This document shows, piece after piece, positions 14,379 to 21,389 of a stretch of 34,462 nt of DNA. How positions within the stretch are numbered: the stretch's first letter is position 1; each line of letters opens with the position of its first letter. The translations under genes were made by a program, and so were the position numbers. The notes under the pieces were generated by a model. The model saw only the letters and a list, made by a program, of their open reading frames with translations. It had not been told where the DNA came from and did not search any database. This stretch comes from CAKOSP01 sp964370755 (lineage in GTDB: Bacteria; Bacillota_I; Bacilli_A; RF39; UBA660), in the NCBI GenBank assembly GCA_964370755.1, contig CAYJKL010000014.1, positions 1-34,462 of the forward strand, in the 5' to 3' direction.

Positions 14379-17033
14379 CTACTCCTTCCCACTTTTTTCT
14401 TTATTCTTTTGCGCCTCTGCGCTTTTTAATTTGTTAACTTCTTTCATTGTTTCGTTAATAGAATCCTCCATATTACCTATAACACCTTTTGCTGATCCCA
14501 AAGAACTTGTTCCTGTTATAAGATTTTTTGTAACGTTTTCTATAGTGTCTCCTGTAGATTTTTCTATAAGAGTTTTATTTTCATTCATAACCCTTACTGT
14601 ATCTGCTGTTTGTGAAGTAATACTATTGCTTAAACCTTTTAATTTAGCATCAGTTTTGTAATTTGGATTATTTATTTCACCTAAAGTCGCCTGTAAAACT
14701 TCTTCAAAATTATCCCAGTGACTAATTGAAGTGTAAAAGTTTTGCCCCTTTTTCAATGTTTCTTCTTGAGCTTTTTGTAAAACCGCTTTAAAAGTGGCTA
14801 AATCTGCATCATTATCTATTTTTATATCTTTCCAATTTCCGATAAGGGATCTTGCCATTTCATTATAATAACCAGAATCTACTATATTATCAGCAGCATC
14901 TGTTGTGGTTCCTTTCGAAGAATCAAATTTTTCTGTCTTTAGCATTTCATTAATCATTTCTAGATCTTTAAATGACTTATTTAGTTCAAATTCTGTTCCA
15001 CTGGTTACTTCTTTTGCGTATTCTGCACTCATAGCTATTACATTTTCTTGCATAGCTGTTGCTGCTGTAGATTTAACTTTTTCAAGACCGGTTTTTACTT
15101 CTTGATATACTTTATTATCAGATTCTAATGTTTCTAAATCTGAATCATAACCTACCCATCTTGATGCTGATTTTCTCATATCATGTAATGTATTTGTTCC
15201 GTCTCGTTCGTGTCTTTCTTTTTTCAATTGTCTTCTGTATTTTGCTTTTTTTACACCAGTTGCGCCTTTCCCAGCCCCTGTTGCTATATCTGTAAATGTT
15301 TTTGCATTTCTAGCTGCGTAGCCACCCCTTACTAAACCTGATCCCGCACTTAACAAAGTATCTCCAAATGCTTTACCAGCAATTTTTCTTCTTTCTGCGG
15401 CATCTAAATTTTTCCAGTTATCTTTATTTGCTTTATAGTGACTTACACCAGTACGTAAAGCTGTTGTCGCTAATCCTCCTGCTGCTGCTGCTGCTGTAAA
15501 CGCTCCTCCTGCTGCTAGTTTGTCTTTGATTCCTAGTTTTAAACCATCACCTTTAATACCTGTTATTTCTCCAAATAATTTTGGTAATTGTCTAGCAAAT
15601 GCTATTATACCCATAATAATTATCGCTTGTCCTATACTAGGAAGTCCATCTAGTGCATCTGTGTTTAGAAATTTTATGAAATAGGCTGCACCTGTTAAGC
15701 AACCAATTCTGACAAATACTTCTGCAAATGTAGATAGTGTTATTTTAACCCAATTTGATATTAAATCTTTATTTTTGGGAAGTATACTTAAGAAAAATGG
15801 CACTGGCGCAATTAATTGTAAGAACGCCAGTTTTATTGCTCTAATTCCTAAATCTAAGCAGAAACTAAATATCATATAAAACATAAACCCACCGGCAATT
15901 CCTGAGATGAAAGGATGATATGTCAATGACCCATCTACTACACTATCTGAAAATCCAGCTATATAAGTAAATGCACCATTGTTTATCATATCTGAAGTAG
16001 CTGTTGTCCATGTGTAATTATCTGGAGTTGTTGCAGATACTACACCAGCGTGAATACCACCTGCTATTACTCCAATTCCAGCTCCTGCTGCTCCATGGGT
16101 TAAACATCCAACCAATGCACTAGCAGAGGTTTTTAGTATCCCTAAGCCCACTTTTGTTGCGGCTGCTACTATTCCTGAAGTATAATACGATGCTATTACT
16201 CCCCCTGCTGTCACAATAACACCTGCTACAGTTCCGCCTACCGCTCCTATTGTACAACCAATAGAAGCTCCTGTTACAACGTCATCTACAAAATAATCTC
16301 CTGGATCTTTTGGTCCAATATCATCTGGATCATAACCAGGCGTTGGATATAAAAAGCCTGATAATAATAAAAATGCCATTTCATTTCCCACTATTTCTTG
16401 CGTTTTTACACTAACATCAATTTTGTTTGTTGCTTTAATTAGGCCGTGTTCTTCGCCGTACATTAATTTACATTGACTATCTGCTTCTAATTCAGAATAA
16501 ATATTTACATTATACAATGGACAATCTGTTTCATCGCATACATCACAAACAAAATATTGGTTTTTTGAAGATGGTTCTACACCATCTTCTCCTGGTCCAT
16601 CTTCGATGATTAAATATACATCTTGTTCAGTATAAGTATTATCTCCCATAAAGAAGTTTGTGATTACATTACCACTTAATAAAGCTGATTGAAAGTTATA
16701 TAAAAAATTAAATCCAACAGGAATAAGCGTTACACCAACAATAGCTATTAGTATTCTTTTTATTAAACCTGGACCAGCATTTTTGTTTGTATCGTCCGGA
16801 TTTATTATTGCCTGTAATAGTGCATAGGTTACTAAAAATAATGCTATTACACCAACTATTATATATATTCTATCGGTTAAATCTGAAATTGTATCGTTTG
16901 TAAAATATCTTACATTAGCTAGCTGCAGATATAAGCCATAAAGTTCTGAAATTGCCCAAAAAATCACTGAATCAACAAATAATAATATTGAAGTAAAACT
17001 AGATTCGATTAAATCTGTAAATGCGCTAAACAT
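14379..17033 (-). CDS. VirB6/TrsL-like polytopic T4SS channel protein
   Basis: 884 residues. An N-terminal region with membrane helices at ~12-38, 54-77 and 92-112 is followed by an extracellular loop with cysteines C163, C166, C171 and C188. A glycine/alanine-rich hydrophobic part (~255-345) and several further helices (~375-500, e.g. IKLAFLQLIAPVPFFLSILP) come next; this last segment is the most VirB6-like. From ~510 the protein is cytoplasmic, basic then strongly helical and polar, ending in a Lys/Glu coiled coil (~560-884). The large soluble tail is unusual. AAAGGAG precedes ATG 17033. It lies between the pilin-like and PrgI genes, the expected place of a VirB6 channel subunit. Confidence 0.85.
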   Translation of the reverse strand: MFSAFTDLIESSFTSILLFVDSVIFWAISELYGLYLQLANVRYFTNDTISDLTDRIYIIVGVIALFLVTYALLQAIINPDDTNKNAGPGLIKRILIAIVGVTLIPVGFNFLYNFQSALLSGNVITNFFMGDNTYTEQDVYLIIEDGPGEDGVEPSSKNQYFVCDVCDETDCPLYNVNIYSELEADSQCKLMYGEEHGLIKATNKIDVSVKTQEIVGNEMAFLLLSGFLYPTPGYDPDDIGPKDPGDYFVDDVVTGASIGCTIGAVGGTVAGVIVTAGGVIASYYTSGIVAAATKVGLGILKTSASALVGCLTHGAAGAGIGVIAGGIHAGVVSATTPDNYTWTTATSDMINNGAFTYIAGFSDSVVDGSLTYHPFISGIAGGFMFYMIFSFCLDLGIRAIKLAFLQLIAPVPFFLSILPKNKDLISNWVKITLSTFAEVFVRIGCLTGAAYFIKFLNTDALDGLPSIGQAIIIMGIIAFARQLPKLFGEITGIKGDGLKLGIKDKLAAGGAFTAAAAAGGLATTALRTGVSHYKANKDNWKNLDAAERRKIAGKAFGDTLLSAGSGLVRGGYAARNAKTFTDIATGAGKGATGVKKAKYRRQLKKERHERDGTNTLHDMRKSASRWVGYDSDLETLESDNKVYQEVKTGLEKVKSTAATAMQENVIAMSAEYAKEVTSGTEFELNKSFKDLEMINEMLKTEKFDSSKGTTTDAADNIVDSGYYNEMARSLIGNWKDIKIDNDADLATFKAVLQKAQEETLKKGQNFYTSISHWDNFEEVLQATLGEINNPNYKTDAKLKGLSNSITSQTADTVRVMNENKTLIEKSTGDTIENVTKNLITGTSSLGSAKGVIGNMEDSINETMKEVNKLKSAEAQKNKEKSGKE

Positions 17034-17053
17034 CTAATACACACTCCTTTCTT

Positions 17054-17518
17054 TTATTCTATATTTTGTATATATTCTTGACATTTATCTGAATATGGAT
17101 TAAACATACACTCGGTGCATTTATTATATTCTTCATTAATATCACTTACACCCGGAACACTTTCCAAAATAACACTTATTATTGCGGGAGCAAAAAATAT
17201 TAGTACTCCTGCTATAAATCTCTTTAATAAATTTGCAAATCCTTTTGAAATATCCTTATCATCTGCAGATAATATAGCTTTCATAAAATCAACTGCTGCG
17301 AAACCTACTATTATTATTGGAATTATTATTTTTGCCACAAATATTGCTATACCTATTAGTCTAACTGAACCAAGAGCTTCTGTGTTACACAAGTTATTTT
17401 GAGCAAGCTCTTCTTGGGATAATATAGCATCTGTTACACTGCTTGTATCTGCCAATACGTTTATTGGTATAAGTATTAAAATTAGTATTATTAGTATTAT
17501 GAATTTTTTTCTTTTCAT
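17054..17518 (-). CDS. Pilin-like T4SS protein (VirB2 / TrbC-like)
   Basis: 154 residues with a clear signal peptide (basic MKRKK, hydrophobic run to ~22, cut after VLA). The mature protein has two membrane helices (~52-80 and ~98-118) separated by a short basic/acidic loop (SADDKDISKGFANLLKRF), the plan of VirB2-like pilins and of pilin-like proteins from Gram-positive conjugative elements. The exposed C-terminal part is short with three close cysteines (CTECMFNPYSDKC) and a further one near the mature N-terminus (NNLCNT). First gene of the T4SS locus; GGTGG lies upstream of ATG 17518. Confidence 0.75.
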   Translation of the reverse strand: MKRKKFIILIILILILIPINVLADTSSVTDAILSQEELAQNNLCNTEALGSVRLIGIAIFVAKIIIPIIIVGFAAVDFMKAILSADDKDISKGFANLLKRFIAGVLIFFAPAIISVILESVPGVSDINEEYNKCTECMFNPYSDKCQEYIQNIE

Positions 17519-17538
17519 GCGAAACCACCACTTAATGT

Positions 17539-17547
17539 ATTATAACA
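17539..17547 (-). promoter_or_regulatory. T4SS locus promoter (extended -10)
   Basis: TGTTATAAT on the minus strand (TATAAT at 17539-17544 with an upstream TG), about 20 bases before the pilin-like gene. No good -35 box; an extended -10 can work without one. It faces away from the promoter of the Ig-like gene. Confidence 0.55.
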
Positions 17548-17574
17548 TATTTGGAAATGTAAAACTAGATAATA

Positions 17575-17603
17575 TTGACACAAATTTATAATTTTTTTAT
17601 CTT
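17575..17603 (+). promoter_or_regulatory. Putative promoter of the divergent Ig-like gene
   Basis: TTGACA (17575-17580) and TATCTT (17598-17603) with a 17-base spacer. The -35 is perfect, the -10 moderate. It lies within the 139-base region shared with the T4SS promoter, so joint control is possible. Confidence 0.5.
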
Positions 17604-17657
17604 ATATCTTTAAATTTTTATTTTTTTGTGTTATTATCTTAGTGGAGAGTAGATAAT

Positions 17658-18668
17658 ATGGCTAAAAAATTTTTTAATGAGAAAGTATATAATCCTAAAA
17701 AAAGAATTATTTCAATTATAGTAATTGTAATTTGTGTTATTGGTATCATTGTATGTTTCTTTGTTGCTAGGTCGTTTAATAATAAAATACCTGACGATGC
17801 AGTTGTAATCGTACGTGAAACTGTTAGTATTGAAGTTGGTTCTAAACTACCAGATACTGATTTTTACTTTACTGAACTTAGTGGTGTAAAAGATGAAAAC
17901 ATTTCAGTTGATACATCTGATGTTGACATAAAGAAAGTTGGAGTATATAATGCAATCGTTATAATACACGATGAAGAATATGAAGTTTTATTCAAAGTTG
18001 TAGATGTTACTAAACCAGAACTTGTGCTAAATACTGTTACTATTAATGAGGGAGAAACTTATGATGTTAATGACTTTATTACAAGTTGTGGTGATAATAG
18101 TGGAGAGCAATGTAATATAGCATTTTTAGAAAGTATTGGACTTGATGGACTTCCAATTAATTATGGCAGTTTTACCGCTATTGGAACTCACGAAATAAAA
18201 ATAAGTGCTAAAGATTCATCTAATAACGAAGCAATTGAGGTTACACAATTAGTAATTGGTACTGGGAATGTTGATACACCTACACCACCACCTGTAGAAC
18301 CGTCTACTTGTAGTTATGGAAATTTAGAGTACGATCAAACTAATATACTTGCTTATATAGTAGGTGTTAATAATTGTGCACTAGATCTTAATTTATATCA
18401 AAGTAATGATATTAGACAGCCTGTTTTAAATATAGCTGATGCTGAGACTGAAAAAATTCAACTAGAATTAAATCAAATACCTAATCTATCAACTGATATA
18501 ACAGTAAATAGAAGTATAAACGCTGTACTTAATAATACCGGAAATGGTTTGGTTGGATATACACTTACTATTGAAGTTGTTGGTTCTGATGGAACTATTA
18601 TTGTTAAATATAACGTTGATTTAAACGGTAATAGAGTTTACCTTGAAAATCCTCATAATTTAAATTAG
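17658..18668 (+). CDS. Membrane-anchored surface protein with Ig-like (DUF5011-type) domain
   Basis: 336 residues, divergent from the T4SS locus. A basic start (KKRIIS) and one membrane helix (~17-38) anchor it; the rest is extracellular. Residues ~55-120 look like a beta-rich domain; ~120-200 match a bacterial Ig-like/DUF5011 pattern (VDVTKPELVLN ... INEGETYDVNDFI ... GTHEIKISAKDSSNNEA). A Pro-rich linker (TPTPPPVEP) leads to a last domain (~215-336). Four cysteines lie outside: one pair in CGDNSGEQC, and two in STCSYG and NNCALD. GGAGAG precedes ATG 17658. Such proteins often act in adhesion. A role with the T4SS is inferred only from the divergent arrangement. Confidence 0.75.
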   Translation: MAKKFFNEKVYNPKKRIISIIVIVICVIGIIVCFFVARSFNNKIPDDAVVIVRETVSIEVGSKLPDTDFYFTELSGVKDENISVDTSDVDIKKVGVYNAIVIIHDEEYEVLFKVVDVTKPELVLNTVTINEGETYDVNDFITSCGDNSGEQCNIAFLESIGLDGLPINYGSFTAIGTHEIKISAKDSSNNEAIEVTQLVIGTGNVDTPTPPPVEPSTCSYGNLEYDQTNILAYIVGVNNCALDLNLYQSNDIRQPVLNIADAETEKIQLELNQIPNLSTDITVNRSINAVLNNTGNGLVGYTLTIEVVGSDGTIIVKYNVDLNGNRVYLENPHNLN

Positions 18669-18673
18669 AGCAC

Positions 18674-18708
18674 AAAAAATGACTGATTAGATTTCAGTCA
18701 TTTTTTTG
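18674..18708. terminator. Bidirectional terminator between convergent genes
   Basis: AAAAATGACTGA-loop-TCAGTCATTTTT with A/T runs on both sides. It serves the Ig-like gene on plus and the thioredoxin-fold gene on minus; the last codons of the latter form one arm. Confidence 0.85.
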
Positions 18709-19385
18709 TTCTTTAAATAATTATGTACTATAACTCCTATTCCTATAACAAGAAATGATATAGTTCCTACAATTATAAATGTGCTGTTTGTTTCTTTTTT
18801 TTCTTCATTAGCTTCACTATTACTATCTGTTTTTAAATCACTTTTTTCTTCAGCTATATCCGTATCGTTAGTTTGCACTTCTATTTCTCTATCATTTATA
18901 TAGTTTGAATATTTATGATATGTTATCCCTTCGTTGTAACAAGCTTCTTCTAAGGTTTCAGCTGTTGCATTATAATTTGTTTGATAAGTACTAACTAAAT
19001 CTATATAATTTACATTTTCATAAGCATTTAATGCTGCATTTATTACCGTAGTTCCAGTGAAGCCTGTAGAATTAAAACTATCTCCTACTACTACAAACGG
19101 AACCGCTAGTCTAGTTAGACCAAAGTGGTCCATTAAAGATTTATATAGATCATAATTGTTTGAATTGTTATTTATTTCATATACTACAACATTATAATAG
19201 TTGTCATACTTTCCTTCTAAATCATTTAAATAATCAACTGCTTCTTTACAGTAACCACATCCATCTCCTCTGAATAAATATAAGTTTACTTTTTCTCTAC
19301 CTGTTATTTCTGGCAGTTCCTCTGCAGATACTTGATATGTGTAAGAAACAATAAGAATTGTTAATACCGCTAGTACTTTCTTCAT
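18687..19385 (-). CDS. Membrane-anchored extracellular thioredoxin-fold protein (CGYC)
   Basis: 232 residues. Signal peptide (MKKVLAVLTILIVSYTYQVSA), a thioredoxin-like domain with active site FRGDGCGYCKEA (residues ~37-48 of the mature-start numbering), a cis-proline candidate in LAVPFVVVGDSF, and a helical end with one extra cysteine (EEACYNEGITYH). A polar linker (~155-195) leads to a C-terminal membrane helix (FIIVGTISFLVIGIGVIV) and a basic tail, so the domain faces outside. It is a paralog of the next upstream gene. Likely thiol-disulfide exchange on exported proteins; whether oxidase, isomerase or reductase cannot be told. The ATG at 19385 is preferred to GTG 19391. Confidence 0.85.
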   Translation of the reverse strand: MKKVLAVLTILIVSYTYQVSAEELPEITGREKVNLYLFRGDGCGYCKEAVDYLNDLEGKYDNYYNVVVYEINNNSNNYDLYKSLMDHFGLTRLAVPFVVVGDSFNSTGFTGTTVINAALNAYENVNYIDLVSTYQTNYNATAETLEEACYNEGITYHKYSNYINDREIEVQTNDTDIAEEKSDLKTDSNSEANEEKKETNSTFIIVGTISFLVIGIGVIVHNYLKNKKMTEI

Positions 19386-19392
19386 ATACACT

Positions 19393-19959
19393 CTATTTAC
19401 TTTTTTTTCTATTTGGAAGCGCTATAAGAGCTACTATTCCACCAATTACAACTACAAATATTCCTAGTACAATTAAACCGTCGTGGCTTCCTCCTGCTTC
19501 CCAGTAAGTAAAACCTTCATCCCTTGCTGCTTCTTCAAGATTAGTTAGTTCATAACTTCCGCCTTGTTCTTTCATTGTGTCTCCAACATGGTCAATATAA
19601 TCTGGATCAGTTTTAGCATTTAATGCTTCTTCAAGTACTTCATCATTAAAACCTTCACTTGAAAACGAATCTCCAATTATGAAAAATGGTATTGCTCCAG
19701 ATCCTTCAAATTCACTGTTTAGAACTGCGAATAATTCTCCGTTATCTTCATTTCCACTCCAAACATCTATAGTGACAAGTGTAAAGTCTTCATCATACTT
19801 TCCTTCAAAACTGTTAATTTCTTCAAGCGCTGCTGCACATCCACCACATCCAGTTCCTCTAAACATGTATAAGATTACGTCGTTATTTACTTCTTCTGCG
19901 CATACATTTCCTACTGTTAGCATTATTGCTAAAGTTATTATTGTTAATATTTTTTTCAT
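19393..19959 (-). CDS. Membrane-anchored extracellular thioredoxin-fold protein (CGGC)
   Basis: 188 residues. Signal peptide MKKILTIITLAIMLTVGNVCAEE, thioredoxin-like domain with active site FRGTGCGGCAAALEEI, cis-proline candidate GAIPFFIIGDSF, and a C-terminal membrane helix (DGLIVLGIFVVVIGGIVALIAL) with a basic tail. It shares FxGKYD, PFxxxGDSFxxxGF and the LEEAxxxEGxTY end with the downstream paralog, but lacks that gene's long polar linker. The CGGC pair differs from CGYC, which should change redox potential. It starts 14 bases after the TetR gene and 7 bases before its paralog: one operon. Function as an extracytoplasmic disulfide enzyme is inferred from fold and topology. Confidence 0.85.
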   Translation of the reverse strand: MKKILTIITLAIMLTVGNVCAEEVNNDVILYMFRGTGCGGCAAALEEINSFEGKYDEDFTLVTIDVWSGNEDNGELFAVLNSEFEGSGAIPFFIIGDSFSSEGFNDEVLEEALNAKTDPDYIDHVGDTMKEQGGSYELTNLEEAARDEGFTYWEAGGSHDGLIVLGIFVVVIGGIVALIALPNRKKSK

Positions 19960-19973
19960 TTTTTCCTACTTCC

Positions 19974-20522
19974 TTAATTGACAAAATGTTTATATATTTT
20001 TATTATTTTTGTCATTATTTCTTTTTCTTCCATTTCGATTTCATTTGTTGCTAAAAGTGTAGCTAGTCCATTTGAAAATAACCACATGTTCATAAATAAA
20101 TCTTTTGCTTCTTCAAATGTTAAACCTTGTTTATTTACTAAATTTATTATTGTAGATTGATTCCATTTTTCGTCTAATACATCATTTACATTTAGCCAAT
20201 TTAAATTATTAGATAAAAATAAACTAATAAATAAATTTTTATACTTTTGAGCAAACTCAACATACGCAATACATAATGTTAATAGTGCTTTTTTACTATC
20301 GATTCTACTATTAATAAATTCATCGTATTGCCTGTATATTTCTTCGTATACTTCTTTTTTGATTTCTTCCATTCCACCAAATACTCTGTACAGTGGTTTT
20401 GTTGAAACTTCCATTTCTTTTGCTAAACTTCTAGCATTAAGAGATTCCCAGCCGTTTAAGTTAATTAATTTTACAGCTGTCTTAACTACCTTTTTTCTAG
20501 ATATTTCTACTGCTTTTGGCAT
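19974..20522 (-). CDS. TetR/AcrR-family transcriptional regulator
   Basis: 182 residues. The N-terminal helix-turn-helix is typical: ISRKKVVKTAVKLINLNGWESLNARSLAKEMEVSTKPLYRVFGGMEEIKKEV (residues ~8-60, with the recognition helix at VSTKPLYRVFG). The remaining helices form the ligand-binding/dimer domain, with no recognisable ligand motif. AGGAGGG precedes ATG 20522. It heads the operon with the two thioredoxin-fold genes and probably controls it; a consensus promoter and a short palindrome lie upstream. The signal it senses is unknown. Confidence 0.92.
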   Translation of the reverse strand: MPKAVEISRKKVVKTAVKLINLNGWESLNARSLAKEMEVSTKPLYRVFGGMEEIKKEVYEEIYRQYDEFINSRIDSKKALLTLCIAYVEFAQKYKNLFISLFLSNNLNWLNVNDVLDEKWNQSTIINLVNKQGLTFEEAKDLFMNMWLFSNGLATLLATNEIEMEEKEIMTKIIKIYKHFVN

Positions 20523-20533
20523 ATTAACCCTCC

Positions 20534-20543
20534 TACCTTGGTA
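20534..20543. promoter_or_regulatory. Possible TetR operator palindrome
   Basis: TACC-TT-GGTA, a short inverted repeat in the leader between the -10 box and the ribosome-binding site of the tetR gene. A regulator bound here could block transcription. The palindrome is shorter than most TetR operators. Confidence 0.3.
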
Positions 20544-20555
20544 ACTTATGTTATT

Positions 20556-20584
20556 ATTATATCAAGTAAAAAAATATTTGTAAA
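20556..20584 (-). promoter_or_regulatory. Promoter of the tetR-thioredoxin operon
   Basis: TTTACA (20579-20584), 17-base spacer, TATAAT (20556-20561) on the minus strand. Strong sigma-A match, about 34 bases before the start codon. Confidence 0.75.
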
Positions 20585-20587
20585 TAA

Positions 20588-21388
20588 TTAATCGTATTCT
20601 TCGATGTAGTTGTATATATAGTTGTTATTTTTGTAACCCATAACTTGACCTAGATTTATGTTTTCTACTGATTTAAATATATTACCCTCAATAAATTCAT
20701 TTTTTTGTGATAATTCTTTAATAAGTTCTTTTATTTCTTTTCTTTTAGAGTCTTCTTCTTTTAGATTACAAGCACATCCAATGAAATTCATATTTGTATA
20801 TTTGGCCCATGATATTATACTTTTTTCTCTTACTAAGTAAAGCGGCCTAATAAGTTCTAAACCTTCGAAGTTTTGACTTTTTAGTTTCGGAAGCATTGTT
20901 CCTATTTGTCCTCCGTATAGCATTCCGAGTAGTATAGTTTCTATTACATCGTCATAGTGATGACCTAGTGCAATTTTATTGCACCCTCTTTTTTTCGCTT
21001 CATCATATAAATAACCTCTTCTCATTCTTGCACATAAATAACAAGGAGCTTTTTCTGATATTTTACTTACAGTTTCAAATATATTGGTGTTAAAGATATT
21101 TAAATTTATTCCTAACTTTTCCGCATTTTCTTTTATCTTTTTTGAACTTACTTCATCATAACCTGGATCCATACATATATATTCTAAGTCAAATTTTATT
21201 TTTCCATGTTTTTTTATTTCTTGCAGGCATTTTGCTAGTATAAAGGAATCTTTTCCCCCAGAAATACATACCGCTATTTTGTCGTTATCGTTAATTAGTT
21301 TATAATCTGTTACCGCTTTTGTAAATTTTCTCCATATATCTTTTCGATATTTTTTTATTATACTTTTTTCTATTTCCTTTAGTTCCAT
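20588..21388 (-). CDS. ttcA: TtcA-like PP-loop tRNA thiolase (2-thiocytidine synthetase family)
   Basis: About 266 residues. The PP-loop ATP-pyrophosphatase motif is CISGGKDSFILA; then come the CYLCARMRRGYLYDEA motif (CxxC typical of TtcA, which holds an Fe-S cluster), GHHYDDVIETILLG, and a later cysteine pair in CACNLKEED. In known members the enzyme adds sulfur to C32 of tRNA. A longer reading from ATG 21433 overlaps the upstream gene by 44 bases; ATG 21388 lies one base after that gene's stop (TAATATG) and starts right at the conserved part, so I prefer it. TtcA versus another TtcA/TilS-like paralog cannot be fully settled by eye. Confidence 0.8.
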   Translation of the reverse strand: MELKEIEKSIIKKYRKDIWRKFTKAVTDYKLINDNDKIAVCISGGKDSFILAKCLQEIKKHGKIKFDLEYICMDPGYDEVSSKKIKENAEKLGINLNIFNTNIFETVSKISEKAPCYLCARMRRGYLYDEAKKRGCNKIALGHHYDDVIETILLGMLYGGQIGTMLPKLKSQNFEGLELIRPLYLVREKSIISWAKYTNMNFIGCACNLKEEDSKRKEIKELIKELSQKNEFIEGNIFKSVENINLGQVMGYKNNNYIYNYIEEYD

Positions 21389-21389
21389 A

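Noticed and set aside
5131..18668. Integrated conjugative element with att sites
   Set aside because: No direct repeats recognised at the borders, no integrase, and the tRNA-Cys is 8 kb away from the locus.
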